64,000 bases of DNA, from positions 48,040-112,039 of the forward strand of contig NZ_JAQTXM010000010.1 of NCBI RefSeq assembly GCF_028688795.1. Reading direction: 5' to 3'. Source of the stretch: Rhodoferax sp. (GTDB taxonomy: Bacteria > Pseudomonadota > Gammaproteobacteria > Burkholderiales > Burkholderiaceae_C). Shown in pieces: positions 38,586-47,215 of the stretch (position 1 is its first letter; each line of letters begins with the position of its first letter). A program made the position numbers and the translations under genes. Under the pieces are notes generated by a model. That model worked only from the letters and a program-made list of their open reading frames with translations, had not been told where the DNA came from and did not search any database.

Positions 38586-39470
38586 TCAATCTGGGACAAC
38601 TGGCACGTGGAGTTGCTCGGTCAAAAACAGCAACAACTCAGACGGCTCGGCGGACAGCGCCTCACTGGGGTCATGCCGTCCTGCCACAGGCAGCAATTGC
38701 ACCCTGCCCTCAAGGCCAGCGGCCGACAAACGCCGGGCGTCCTCAAACGGTACCAGGTCGTCATCCCACCCATGCACCAACAATACCGGACAACGCACTT
38801 GCCCTATGCTGCGGATGGGCGCAATGTCATCAAACTTGGCACCAATCACGTGTTGCACATAGCGCATCACATACCACCCCACGCCAAAGTAAGGAATGTG
38901 GTGGCTGGCCAACAGGCGGCGCATCACCTCAAAGGGATGCGCAAAGGCACTGATGCTGACCACCGCGCGAATGTCATCGCGCCGCGTGGCGCTCAGCAAG
39001 GCTGCGCCAGCGCCTACCGAATGCCCAATCACAGCCAGCCGACTGGCATCCACCTGTGGCTGTTGGGCCAGCCAATCCAGCCCCGCTTCGATGTCTTGTG
39101 CAAAACGTGGCAACGACGTAAAGGCTTCATCACCACTGGCACCATGGCAACGCGCATCCAGCACAAACACCGCAAAACCGGCACCCGACAAGGGCACCAC
39201 TGAGGGCAGCATCATGCTTGCGTTGGCACCCCAGCCGTGCATCACCAAAACCGCAGGTGCTGGTGATACGCCTGGTGCAGGCACAAACCACGCAAAAAGA
39301 GTTTTGCCATTGGGGCCAGGAATGTAAACCGGGAGCGCTGACAAACCCAGCGACTCGGGCGACATTTGCGCAGCAATCCGAGGCGCCCGCAAACCCTTCA
39401 AAATAAAAAAATGGGCGGCCATTCGTGCCGCCCAAACCCCAACCAAGCTGAAAGTAAACGTCAACAGCAT
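38586..39470 (-). CDS. Alpha/beta hydrolase with N-terminal membrane helix
   Basis: 294 residues. An N-terminal hydrophobic stretch (LLTFTFSLVGVWAARMAAHF) likely anchors it. The hydrolase core shows the oxyanion region VLVMHGWGANASMML, the nucleophile elbow VIGHSVGAGAALLS, the acid in LVHGWDDDLVPFEDARRL and the final His in PVAGRHDPSEA. It is probably an esterase or peptidase-like enzyme; the substrate is unknown. It lies upstream of surE on the same strand with a 99-bp gap. Confidence 0.85.
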   Translation of the reverse strand: MLLTFTFSLVGVWAARMAAHFFILKGLRAPRIAAQMSPESLGLSALPVYIPGPNGKTLFAWFVPAPGVSPAPAVLVMHGWGANASMMLPSVVPLSGAGFAVFVLDARCHGASGDEAFTSLPRFAQDIEAGLDWLAQQPQVDASRLAVIGHSVGAGAALLSATRRDDIRAVVSISAFAHPFEVMRRLLASHHIPYFGVGWYVMRYVQHVIGAKFDDIAPIRSIGQVRCPVLLVHGWDDDLVPFEDARRLSAAGLEGRVQLLPVAGRHDPSEALSAEPSELLLFLTEQLHVPVVPD

Positions 39471-39500
39471 GGCAGAGGTGGTGTGAATTCCATTTGAAAG

Positions 39501-40937
39501 TTACTGTGGAATCATGAAGGTTGATTTTTCGTCCAGACGGCCTGGGCTGTCCAAGGACTCAATGACAAAGTGAATCGGGTGCGTGCCAGGCGCGGCGGCT
39601 TCGGGAGGTGCTTGCACACGCAGTGCCATCGTGCCAGCCTGAGTCGATGCAAGGCTGATCGTGTCATCTGAGGTAATCAAAAGCCCAGGCAAACCGCTCA
39701 CTGAAATCTTATAGCGCTGGGATGATTCCGTGGCGTTCATGACCTGAATGCGGTAGACGTTCTCCACCTTGCCAGCATCCACCACGCGAGCCATCACGCC
39801 ACGGTCACGAACCAGATTGGCCTTAAACGGTGTACGCATCGCCAAGCTGACAAAAATGGCCACCACAATCCCAAGCAATATGGTGGTGTAAACCAGTACC
39901 CGAGGCCGCATCACGCGTTTCACGGTCTGCTCTTTGGTCCAGTGGTTGTTCATGGCATTTTCGGTCGAGTACTTGACCAAGCCACGCGGGTAACCCACCT
40001 TGTCCATCACCGTGTCACACACGTCAGCGCAGGCACCGCAGCCAATACATTCGTACTGCAAGCCGTTGCGAATATCAATGCCCGTGGGACAAACTTGCAC
40101 ACATAAACTGCAATCCACACAAGCACCCAGGTTCAGAACGGACAAATCAGCCTTCTTGGAGCGTGGGCCGCGTGGCTCGCCGCGCTCTGCGTCATAGGTC
40201 ACGATCAGGGTGTCTTTGTCGAACATGGCGCTTTGGAAGCGTGCATAAGGGCACATGTGTTTGCAAACCTGCTCACGCATGAAGCCAGCATTGCCGTACG
40301 TGGCGAACGCATAAAAGAAGACCCAGAAAAATTCCCAGGCCGCCAGCTTGCCACCCAAAAATGCATCGGCCATGTCCCGCATCGGCACAAAGTAACCCAC
40401 AAACGTGAAACCGGTCCAGAAAGCAAACGCAATCCACAAAAATTGTTTACCCGCCTTGCGAGCGAACTTCTCTGCAGTCATGGGGCCTTCGTCACGGCGG
40501 ATACGTGCAGAGCGGTCACCTTCGAGCTTCTTTTCTATCCATAAAAAGATTTCGGTGTAAACCGTTTGTGGACAGGCATAGCCACACCACAAGCGTCCCG
40601 CCACGGCCGTAAACAAAAACAGCGACAAAGCAGCAATGATCATCAAACCAGTGAGGTAAATGAAGTCTTGCGGGTACAGCACCAAGCCAAAAATATAGAA
40701 GCGGCGCACGCTCAAATCAAACAGCACCGCCTGACGCTGGCCCCACTCGATCCACGGCAAGCCATAGAAAATGATTTGTGTGACCCACACCATGATCCAG
40801 CGCCAATTGGAGAACACCCCGGACACGCTGCGTGGGTAAATCTTTTGATGCGATGCATACAGAGAGACGAGCTCTTCGTCAGGCGCCGCAACGGCAATGG
40901 GTATTACCTTTTTGGGTTCTTTGTTTTCAGTGGTCAT
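39501..40937 (-). CDS. ccoG: Cytochrome oxidase accessory protein CcoG (RdxA/FixG)
   Basis: 478 residues from MTTENKEPKKVIPIAVAAPD. Inner-membrane protein with N-terminal helices and a two-cluster ferredoxin domain (CVDCSLCVQVCPTGIDIRNG, then CIGCGACADVCDTVMDKVG), then a periplasmic Ig-like C-terminus (IxG region). CcoG reduces copper for cbb3 oxidase assembly in relatives. No ccoNOPQ is present here. It starts 10 bp after the metallo-hydrolase stop codon, downstream of the second sigma-54-like promoter. Confidence 0.93.
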   Translation of the reverse strand: MTTENKEPKKVIPIAVAAPDEELVSLYASHQKIYPRSVSGVFSNWRWIMVWVTQIIFYGLPWIEWGQRQAVLFDLSVRRFYIFGLVLYPQDFIYLTGLMIIAALSLFLFTAVAGRLWCGYACPQTVYTEIFLWIEKKLEGDRSARIRRDEGPMTAEKFARKAGKQFLWIAFAFWTGFTFVGYFVPMRDMADAFLGGKLAAWEFFWVFFYAFATYGNAGFMREQVCKHMCPYARFQSAMFDKDTLIVTYDAERGEPRGPRSKKADLSVLNLGACVDCSLCVQVCPTGIDIRNGLQYECIGCGACADVCDTVMDKVGYPRGLVKYSTENAMNNHWTKEQTVKRVMRPRVLVYTTILLGIVVAIFVSLAMRTPFKANLVRDRGVMARVVDAGKVENVYRIQVMNATESSQRYKISVSGLPGLLITSDDTISLASTQAGTMALRVQAPPEAAAPGTHPIHFVIESLDSPGRLDEKSTFMIPQ

Positions 40938-40947
40938 CAGGGATTCC

Positions 40948-41583
40948 TCAGAAGGTAGAGACAAGTAATTTTTTTTGAGACAGCGCCGCCATGTGCGCCA
41001 GGAACTCATCGCGCGTCAGGCTGGCAAAAAACGGATGCCAGCGGCGCTGCTCCAGTACCGTGCTGACTGCGCGCGCGCGCTGCTCATGGCCGGCGAACAG
41101 CAATGTTTCGTCTGGCAAGGTAAATATCCGTTGGGTCACACTGTCCCACAAGGCTTCAGGTGCTGCTGGATGCGGCTGGTGCGGACAGGCTGCGACCGCC
41201 AGCAGGCCACCGCAAAACAGCCGATCGCGCCACCCGAAACTCAAACAAGTTGGTGTATGGCCCGGCGTGGGCAGAACCCGCACCAACTCACCACCAAACG
41301 GCAACACGGCACCCTCATTCAAGCGTAATGCATCCAACATGTCACCCTGAACAAATGGCGCACCCAAACGTGCCAGCTTTGTGCGCTCATCGGGCTGCAA
41401 GGCATCATGCTGGTGGGTGCGCAACACCCAGCGCAAACGCAGATCGCGCTCGGCCAGTAGCGCCAAGAGGACGGGCATGTCACACGCGTGCGGGTCAACC
41501 AATACTGCTTCACGGGCATCCTGGTCAGCCAGCAAATAAGTCAACTCACCGCTGGCCTCGTTGTGCAAGATACGGAAGTACAC
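40948..41583 (-). CDS. Degenerate metallo-beta-lactamase-fold hydrolase (persulfide-dioxygenase-like)
   Basis: 211 residues from the GTG giving (M)YFRILHNEASGELTYLLADQ. GGAG sits 8 nt before it. The fold resembles glyoxalase-II/ETHE1/Blh proteins (TYLLADQDAREAVLVDP, GHTPTCLSFGWRDRLFCGGL, FAGHEQRA). The metal motif TH-x-H-x-D-H reads THQHDALQP, losing the Asp-His pair, and the usual GD after it reads CGG. Histidines in GHTP and GHEQ remain. So metal binding is altered and activity uncertain. An alternative ATG at 41631 would add 16 residues without family support. Confidence 0.75.
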   Translation of the reverse strand: MYFRILHNEASGELTYLLADQDAREAVLVDPHACDMPVLLALLAERDLRLRWVLRTHQHDALQPDERTKLARLGAPFVQGDMLDALRLNEGAVLPFGGELVRVLPTPGHTPTCLSFGWRDRLFCGGLLAVAACPHQPHPAAPEALWDSVTQRIFTLPDETLLFAGHEQRARAVSTVLEQRRWHPFFASLTRDEFLAHMAALSQKKLLVSTF

Positions 41584-41584
41584 G

Positions 41585-41638
41585 TTAGCGACTCCGCAAC
41601 GGATGCTTGATTTCGACAATTTTGGGGGCATTCATCAT
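41585..41638 (-). CDS. 17-residue leader/remnant ORF before the metallo-hydrolase gene
   Basis: Encodes MMNAPKIVEIKHPLRSR, with an excellent GAGGAAAA ribosome-binding site 6 nt before the first ATG; its TAA lies one base before the GTG of the next gene. Translation could be coupled to that gene by reinitiation. The KIVEIKHPL core resembles the N-terminus of uracil phosphoribosyltransferase (E. coli Upp begins MKIVEVKHPL), so it may be a deletion remnant rather than an evolved leader. A sequencing frameshift joining it to the hydrolase cannot be excluded. Confidence 0.45.
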   Translation of the reverse strand: MMNAPKIVEIKHPLRSR

Positions 41639-41654
41639 GGCAGTTTTCCTCAAT

Positions 41655-41668
41655 TTGATTGTTATCAA
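41655..41668. promoter_or_regulatory. FNR/ANR-type box TTGATTGTTATCAA
   Basis: Perfect match to the FNR consensus TTGAT-N4-ATCAA, just downstream of and touching the -12 part of the sigma-54-like element. Its position could place FNR over the transcription start or allow a second FNR-dependent start near 41620. Confidence 0.6.
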
Positions 41669-41683
41669 TCAAGATCCATGCCA
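41668..41683 (-). promoter_or_regulatory. Sigma-54-like -24/-12 promoter, metallo-hydrolase/ccoG unit
   Basis: Minus-strand TGGCATGGATCTTGAT, differing at two of 16 positions from the element upstream of cydP. It follows TGGCAY-N5-TTG; the -12 dinucleotide is GA rather than the usual GC in both copies. Palindromic sites lie about 100 bp upstream. Confidence 0.6.
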
Positions 41684-41758
41684 AATGTGCAGATAAATCC
41701 TTATTCTAATAAATTCATAGAGTTATAGAAAAATAATGCCCCCTACAGTCTGCCTCCC

Positions 41759-42208
41759 TCAAGCAGAACTGCCAATATTGGCAGCAGTTGACATGCCATG
41801 TTGGCAGTCCTGACTGCTGTCGGTGTTGACCATGTGGTCAGCCATCTGGGTGAACGTGCCAATCAGCCAGGATTGAAAAGCTGCATCAGGCACCTGCTCA
41901 GTGATCGCTTGCGTCATGCACAGCATCCATTCGTCCCGCATGGTTTGGCTGACCGCGTAAGGCGCGTGGCGCATGCGCAGGCGCGGGTGGCCTTTTTTCT
42001 CCATGTAAAGCGGCGGGCCACCCAACCAGCCTGACAAAAATTCAAACAGGCTTTGGCCGCTACCGTCCAGCGTGGCCGGGTGCATTTGGCGCACACCATA
42101 GGCCTCTGGCAACTCATCCATCAACTCATAAAACCGATGCACCAGGCGCTTGATGCCGGCTTCACCACCCAAAACCTCGTAAGGCGCCATTGCTGTCGTT
42201 GAATTCAT
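41759..42208 (-). CDS. Group II truncated haemoglobin
   Basis: 149 residues. PYEVLGGEAGIKRLVHRFYE is the helix A/B start, GHPRLRMRHAPYAV holds the proximal His, and RDEWMLCM carries the Trp of helix G typical of group II. Such globins bind O2 or NO and may detoxify NO or deliver oxygen. The ATG overlaps the SQR-like stop codon by 4 bp, so it is the last gene of the cyd operon. The 3' end of the gene contains the palindromes at 41769-41806. Confidence 0.88.
   Translation of the reverse strand: MNSTTAMAPYEVLGGEAGIKRLVHRFYELMDELPEAYGVRQMHPATLDGSGQSLFEFLSGWLGGPPLYMEKKGHPRLRMRHAPYAVSQTMRDEWMLCMTQAITEQVPDAAFQSWLIGTFTQMADHMVNTDSSQDCQHGMSTAANIGSSA
41769..41806. promoter_or_regulatory. Candidate activator sites for the metallo-hydrolase/ccoG promoter
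   Basis: Two palindromes: CTGCCAATATTGGCAG (perfect, 16 bp, 41769-41784) and TGCCA-TGT-TGGCA (41794-41806). They lie within the end of the globin gene about 100 bp upstream of the -24/-12 element. The TGGCAG and TTGACA words recur in the upstream region of the activator gene at 47.5 kb. Confidence 0.5.
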
Positions 42209-43335
42209 TTGTACTTCCTCAGGTAAGCGCCCTCAAACCCCCGCTTGACCCAATGGAGCAGGCGCGAAGAAGGCAAAATAATTTGACGCTTTTGGTTGCG
42301 AAACACCATAGTGCCATGGTCAATGGCATCAATGATGCAGATCAGTTCAATCTTGAAGGTGGCCTGCGGGGTGCGCCCATTCAAGCCATCGAGCAAGTTG
42401 ACGGCTGCAGCAGCGGCCTGTAGGTCAGCCATGTGCGCCTGCTTGGGCATCCAATCCGGACCCGGAAAACTACCCGAGTCGCCCACGACGTACACATGTG
42501 GCGAGCCCTCAACCCGGCATTGCGCGTCAGCCTTCAACAAGCCACCGGGTGAACGTGCCAGATCGGTCTGATCAAACCACAAATTGCCGGTCATTCCTGG
42601 CATGAAGAGGATCAAATCTGCTGCGAACTCCCCCCCCTCAGTCACCACCCTGTCCGCCTCAAAGCGCACCATCTTGTGGCCCAGATGGGTACGAATGCCC
42701 CGCCGCGCCATCTCAATGAGCAAATGCTTGACAGCTTTGGGCCCCAGGCGGTTACCCGGCTCATTAGAAGGGTTGAAAAATATCAACTCGAACTTGTCGC
42801 GCCGCCCCTCGCGCTTGAGTTGCTCGTCAATACCAAACAAAAACTCAAACATCGGACCACCGCGCACGGCACTGGGCTCATTGGGGTTGCCGGCAAAACC
42901 AATGGCAATCGTGCCGCCCGTCATCGCTTTCAGCCGATCACGAATCTTCTCGGCAGCAGCAATGCCCTCACAAGGCGTGATGGCGTGCTCGATACCGGGC
43001 AACTTTTTGATGAAACGACCACCTGACGCAATCACCAAAGCATCGTTACGCACCTCACCGGCCGTTGAATCGACACATCTGCCCCCTTCACGCAGGCCTG
43101 TCACTTCAGCGGCTACGTGCTTGACACGCATACGGGTAAAAAAATTGGCTAGGGGAACAACCAATTGTTCACGGCGACGCAATCCACTGGGAATCCAGAT
43201 GATGCCCGGCAGGTAATGCAATTCCGCACGTGGCGCGATCAGGGTGATCTCGGCCTGCGCGTCTCGTTGGCGAAGCTCGCGCACAGCCGACAGGGCGCCA
43301 AATCCTGAGCCGATGACGGTAATTTGATAAGGCAT
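42205..43335 (-). CDS. Sulfide:quinone reductase-like FAD flavoprotein
   Basis: 376 residues from MPYQITVIGSGFGALSAVRE. Rossmann FAD site at the N-terminus, second site in ALVIASGGRFIKKLPG, and the FAD-closing motif VYVVGDSGSFPGPDWMPKQA. Cysteines in AITPCEGIAAAEK and IELICIIDAIDHG lie where SQRs keep two of their redox cysteines (my alignment by eye). SQR oxidises sulfide to polysulfide and reduces quinone, which the adjacent bd oxidase could reoxidise. A type II NADH dehydrogenase-like role is the main alternative. Confidence 0.75.
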   Translation of the reverse strand: MPYQITVIGSGFGALSAVRELRQRDAQAEITLIAPRAELHYLPGIIWIPSGLRRREQLVVPLANFFTRMRVKHVAAEVTGLREGGRCVDSTAGEVRNDALVIASGGRFIKKLPGIEHAITPCEGIAAAEKIRDRLKAMTGGTIAIGFAGNPNEPSAVRGGPMFEFLFGIDEQLKREGRRDKFELIFFNPSNEPGNRLGPKAVKHLLIEMARRGIRTHLGHKMVRFEADRVVTEGGEFAADLILFMPGMTGNLWFDQTDLARSPGGLLKADAQCRVEGSPHVYVVGDSGSFPGPDWMPKQAHMADLQAAAAAVNLLDGLNGRTPQATFKIELICIIDAIDHGTMVFRNQKRQIILPSSRLLHWVKRGFEGAYLRKYK

Positions 43336-43404
43336 GTCTCGTTGGTTTCTTTCAATTGATTCATTCATTTCCAATGCGGGACGCCTGTCATCAGCCCTGC
43401 GCAA

Positions 43405-43701
43405 TCATGAAAAACGTAACCAGGCTGCCAAAAGTAGCGCACCCAAGCAAGCCCAGCCCGAAAAAAGCCAGCGCCACAGTACAAACCGCGGCTTAAATCC
43501 CACGCCATTGACCAAGCCCGCACTCATGGCCCAAAAAACAGCCGATGCAAAACCATGGTCCACAACACCGCCCTGCCCCGCAAACATGAACGGGTAAATG
43601 CTGCCACCCAACATGATGGCCAGCGCCACGGCCAGACTTAAAGGCCGCATGGGTGATACAGCGGGTTTTGTTGCAGAGTCTTCAAACACCGCGACACTCA
43701 A
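43405..43701 (-). CDS. ybgE: Cyd operon membrane protein, YbgE-like
   Basis: About 98 residues if started at the TTG overlapping the cydX stop; GTG codons at 43695-43689 or the ATG at 43650 are alternatives. Three hydrophobic helices: SLAVALAIMLGGSIYPFMFA, ASAVFWAMSAGLVNGVGF and LFSGWACLGALLLAAW. The WAMSAGLVNGVGFKPRFVLW segment matches YbgE proteins of cyd operons. Role in oxidase assembly or stability is not well established. Confidence 0.75.
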   Translation of the reverse strand: MSVAVFEDSATKPAVSPMRPLSLAVALAIMLGGSIYPFMFAGQGGVVDHGFASAVFWAMSAGLVNGVGFKPRFVLWRWLFSGWACLGALLLAAWLRFS

Positions 43702-43814
43702 TCGTTCTTGCCACGAGAGTCTTCCCGCGCCTCCTGGGTTTCGCCCCACATGGCGTTCAAAATGGCCAGTAACACCGCAAAACCCACACCCAATACCCAA
43801 GTGAAATACCACAT
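43698..43814 (-). CDS. cydX: Cytochrome bd oxidase small subunit CydX
   Basis: 38 residues, MWYFTWVLGVGFAVLLAILN then AMWGETQEAREDSRGKND. The MWYFTWVLG start and the single helix followed by a charged tail are hallmarks of CydX/CbdX, which stabilises the haems of the bd complex. It is separated from cydB by the Rieske gene, which is unusual. Confidence 0.92.
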   Translation of the reverse strand: MWYFTWVLGVGFAVLLAILNAMWGETQEAREDSRGKND

Positions 43815-43834
43815 GTCAATTCCTTCGTGTGCGG

Positions 43835-44461
43835 TCAAGCCGCGTTGTCTTCACCAATGAGCAACCGGCCCTCAGCCAGATACTGGTGTGGCGGCACCTC
43901 AAGATTGGTGGGTGCCGGTTTGTTTTTGAACACGCGGCCCGCCAAATCAAAGGTGGAACCGTGGCACGGGCAAAAAAATCCGCCTTTCCAATCGGCCCCC
44001 ACACTGGGGTTTGCCGAGCCTGTAGCCACCGCATTGGGCGAACAGCCAAGGTGCGTACAAATGCCCACCGCCACAAAGTACTCGGGTTTGATGGATCGGT
44101 GCGTGTTCTGCGCATAAGCAGGCTGCTGGGATGTGACGACTGACGCCGGATCCACCAACTGGTCGTCCTGCGCGGCCAGACCCGCCAGCATCTCAGGCGT
44201 GCGCCGCATGACCCACACCGGCTCGCCGCGCCACTCGACGGTTTTCACCGCGCCCGGGGCAATGTCTGAAATGTCTGCTTCTACCGCTGCACCAGCGGCC
44301 TTGGCGCGCTCACTGGGTGCAAAACTGGACACCAGCGGCAGGGCCACAGCGGCCGCCGCTACGCCCGCCGCAGCAGCGGTGAGCAGAACCATCTGGCGGC
44401 GCTCAGCGTCATGGTCGCTGGCGTTGGCCGCCAAGGCATCAAAAGTGACAGAAGCAGTCAT
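43835..44461 (-). CDS. Rieske [2Fe-2S] protein (PetA-like) within the cyd operon
   Basis: 208 residues from MTASVTFDALAANASDHDAE. An Arg-Arg-containing N-terminus (ERRQMVLLTAAAAGVAAAAV) gives one membrane helix with Tat-like character. Cluster ligands are CTHLGC and CPCHGS, with the downstream Gly-Pro-type loop (KNKPAPTNLEVPP) of bc1 Rieske proteins. In bc1 it moves electrons from quinol to cytochrome c1. No cytochrome b or c1 gene is in the window. It starts 32 bp after cydB and ends 20 bp before cydX. Confidence 0.92.
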   Translation of the reverse strand: MTASVTFDALAANASDHDAERRQMVLLTAAAAGVAAAAVALPLVSSFAPSERAKAAGAAVEADISDIAPGAVKTVEWRGEPVWVMRRTPEMLAGLAAQDDQLVDPASVVTSQQPAYAQNTHRSIKPEYFVAVGICTHLGCSPNAVATGSANPSVGADWKGGFFCPCHGSTFDLAGRVFKNKPAPTNLEVPPHQYLAEGRLLIGEDNAA

Positions 44462-44493
44462 TAGGAACTCCAAAAAATATCGAAAGGTGCGAC

Positions 44494-45630
44494 TCAATAG
44501 GCCGCATGGTCATGCTCTTGCACATAAGCCGCAGTCACCTTGCCGCGCATCACGCTGTAGGCCCATGAGGTGTAAATAATGATCAAAGGCATAAAAATCA
44601 TGGTGGCCCAGAACATGATGCCCAATGTCAGATGGCTTGATACGCTGTCCCACACGGTCAGGCTGGCTGAGGGCATGCTGCTTGAAGGCATCACAAACGG
44701 GAACATGGATGCACCCGCCGTGCCGATCACCCCCACCACGGCCAGCGATGACGCCACAAAAGCAGTGAGCGTTTTGCGCAGCACCAGCAGCAGCGCTGCG
44801 CTCAGAGCACCCAGCACGCCCAACGCAGGCAAAGCCCACATCAGCGGTTGGTGGGCGTAGTTGGCCATCCAGGCGCCGGCTTCACGCACCACGGTCTTGT
44901 TCAATGGGTCAGGCAGATCAGAAGGGTTAATCACCGAGGTGATGCGGTAGCCGTCTATCGCTTGCAGCCAGACACCCGCCGCCACAAACGCCAGCACCAT
45001 CACCACGGCGGCACCAATAGCACCCTTGATGGCCCGAGCCTGGATGACGCCCTCCGTACGGTGGGCCAAATAGCTGCCACCCTGCAAGGTGATCATGGCG
45101 CTGCTCACCACACCTACCAGCAAGGCAAACGGGTTGAGCAGCTGCCAGAAACTGCCGGTGTAGGTCGACACCAAATAAGCATCAAACTGAAATGGCACAC
45201 CCTGCAGCAAATTGCCAAAAGCCACGCCAAAGATCACGGGTGGCACAAAGCCGCCGATGAACAAGCCCCAGTCCCACACGCTGCGCCAAGTGCTGTTGTG
45301 GATTTTGCTGCGGTAGTCAAACCCCACCGGCCTGAAAAACAGCGCCCACAACACCAGCAGCATGGCCCAGTAAAACCCACTGAATGCCGTGGCATAGACC
45401 AATGGCCAGGCGGCAAAAATGGCACCACCGCCGGTGATGAACCACACCTGGTTGCCGTCCCAGTGCGGTCCCACGGTGTTGATCACCACACGGCGTTCCA
45501 GGTCGCTCTTGCCCACAAAAGGCAGTAAAGTGCCCACGCCCATGTCGTGACCGTCCATGATGGCAAAACCCACCAGCAGCACACCCACCAGCACCCACCA
45601 AATGATTTTTAGCGTTGAATAGTCAAACAT
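44494..45630 (-). CDS. cydB: Cytochrome bd oxidase subunit II
   Basis: 378 residues from MFDYSTLKIIWWVLVGVLLV. The GFAIMDGHDMGVGTLLPFVG segment and FWQLLNPFALLVGVVSSAMI are typical of CydB. It forms a heterodimer with CydA in the inner membrane. It begins 10 bp after cydA. Confidence 0.96.
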   Translation of the reverse strand: MFDYSTLKIIWWVLVGVLLVGFAIMDGHDMGVGTLLPFVGKSDLERRVVINTVGPHWDGNQVWFITGGGAIFAAWPLVYATAFSGFYWAMLLVLWALFFRPVGFDYRSKIHNSTWRSVWDWGLFIGGFVPPVIFGVAFGNLLQGVPFQFDAYLVSTYTGSFWQLLNPFALLVGVVSSAMITLQGGSYLAHRTEGVIQARAIKGAIGAAVVMVLAFVAAGVWLQAIDGYRITSVINPSDLPDPLNKTVVREAGAWMANYAHQPLMWALPALGVLGALSAALLLVLRKTLTAFVASSLAVVGVIGTAGASMFPFVMPSSSMPSASLTVWDSVSSHLTLGIMFWATMIFMPLIIIYTSWAYSVMRGKVTAAYVQEHDHAAY

Positions 45631-45640
45631 GATGTGCCTT

Positions 45641-47215
45641 TCAAGCGTGTGCGGGTACAGAGGATGAGTTGCTCTCGCTTTGATAGCGTCCAGTACCCAG
45701 ACTGCCTGGGCCCATGCGGGCAAACTTCACCATCAAAAACATCTCGACCACCAGCAGCACGGTGTAAAACCCGATAAAGCCCGCCAATGAGCCATACAGG
45801 CTATTGACGCTCAGGGTGGACACTGACATGTGGGTTGGCAGCACACCATAAATCGTCCAGGGCTGGCGGCCGTACTCCGCCACAAACCAGCCCAACTCAC
45901 AGGCAATCCAGGGCGCAGGCAGCATCCACAGCGCGGCTTTCAGCAACCATGGTTTTTGCATGAAGTTTGATTTGAGCGTGCTGTAAAACGCCAGGCCAAA
46001 CAGTAGCAACATGGCAAACCCCAAGCCCACCATGATGCGGAAACCCCAAAACAAGGGCGTGACGCGTGGCACCGTGTCATTCACGGCTTTTTCAATGACC
46101 TCGGGGGTGGCCTGGCGCACATCGACCACGTATTTTTTCAGCAGCAGACCAAAGCCCAAGTCGGCCTTGTGTTGTTCAAATACCTGCTTGGCTACGGCAT
46201 CGCTTCGGTTGGCACGCAAGGCTTCGAGCGCTGTCACCGCCACGATGCCGTTGACGATTCGCTCACGGTTTTTCGCCTTGATGTCGTGAATGCCAGGAAT
46301 TTCTTTGGAGATGGAACGTGTGCCGATCAAGCCCATGACCCAAGGGATTTCAATTTCCCAGTCGTTCTTTTGTTCGGCTTCGTTGATACCCGCCACCAGC
46401 GTCAGCCCAGCCGGTGCCGGCTTGGTTTCCCACATGGCTTCCATGGCGGCCAGCTTGGTTTGCTGCGCTTCACCCACGGTGTAGCCGGATTCGTCACCCA
46501 GGACGATCACGCTCAGTACAGAGGCCAGGCCAAAGGCGGCGGCGACGCGAAAACTACGCTTGGCAAAAGCCACATCGCGCTTTTTCAGCAAATACCAACT
46601 TGAAATCGACATCACAAACATGGCCCCGGTGGTGTAACCAGCGGACACCGTGTGCACAAACTTGGCCTGGGCATCGGGGTTGAACAATACAGCCCAAAAG
46701 TCTGTCATTTCCATGCGCATGGTCTGGTAGCTGAACTCGGCACCCACTGGGTTTTGCATCCAGCCGTTGGCGATCAATATCCACAGCGCGCTCAGGTTGG
46801 TGCCCACCGCCATCAACACCGTCACCAGCAAATGCTGCGGCCGTGACAACCTGTCCCAGCCAAAAAAGAACAGGCCGATCATGGTCGACTCAAGAAAAAA
46901 CGCCATCAGCCCTTCAATGGCCAGCGGTGCCCCAAAAATGTCGCCCACATAATGCGAGTAATACGCCCAGTTGGTTCCAAACTGAAATTCCAGCGTGATG
47001 CCTGTGGTCACGCCCAAGGCAAAGTTGATACCAAACAACTTGCCCCAGAAACGTGTCATGTCTTTCCAGACCACGTTGCCCGTAATCACGTAAACACTCT
47101 CCATGATCACCAGCAACCACACCATGCCAATGGTGAGCGGCACAAACAAAAAGTGGTAGAGCGCAGTGGCCGCAAATTGCAGCCTTGACAAGTCAACCAG
47201 TTGGTCAGAAATCAT
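45641..47215 (-). CDS. cydA: Cytochrome bd oxidase subunit I
   Basis: 524 residues, as E. coli CydA (522). [20 protein letters not shown] carries the haem b595/d ligand histidine; the [20 protein letters not shown] and long Q-loop region ([20 protein letters not shown]) indicate the long-Q-loop type. It oxidises quinol and reduces O2 to water without proton pumping; bd oxidases tolerate sulfide, cyanide and NO better than haem-copper oxidases. It overlaps cydP by 4 bp. Confidence 0.97.
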   Translation of the reverse strand: MISDQLVDLSRLQFAATALYHFLFVPLTIGMVWLLVIMESVYVITGNVVWKDMTRFWGKLFGINFALGVTTGITLEFQFGTNWAYYSHYVGDIFGAPLAIEGLMAFFLESTMIGLFFFGWDRLSRPQHLLVTVLMAVGTNLSALWILIANGWMQNPVGAEFSYQTMRMEMTDFWAVLFNPDAQAKFVHTVSAGYTTGAMFVMSISSWYLLKKRDVAFAKRSFRVAAAFGLASVLSVIVLGDESGYTVGEAQQTKLAAMEAMWETKPAPAGLTLVAGINEAEQKNDWEIEIPWVMGLIGTRSISKEIPGIHDIKAKNRERIVNGIVAVTALEALRANRSDAVAKQVFEQHKADLGFGLLLKKYVVDVRQATPEVIEKAVNDTVPRVTPLFWGFRIMVGLGFAMLLLFGLAFYSTLKSNFMQKPWLLKAALWMLPAPWIACELGWFVAEYGRQPWTIYGVLPTHMSVSTLSVNSLYGSLAGFIGFYTVLLVVEMFLMVKFARMGPGSLGTGRYQSESNSSSVPAHA

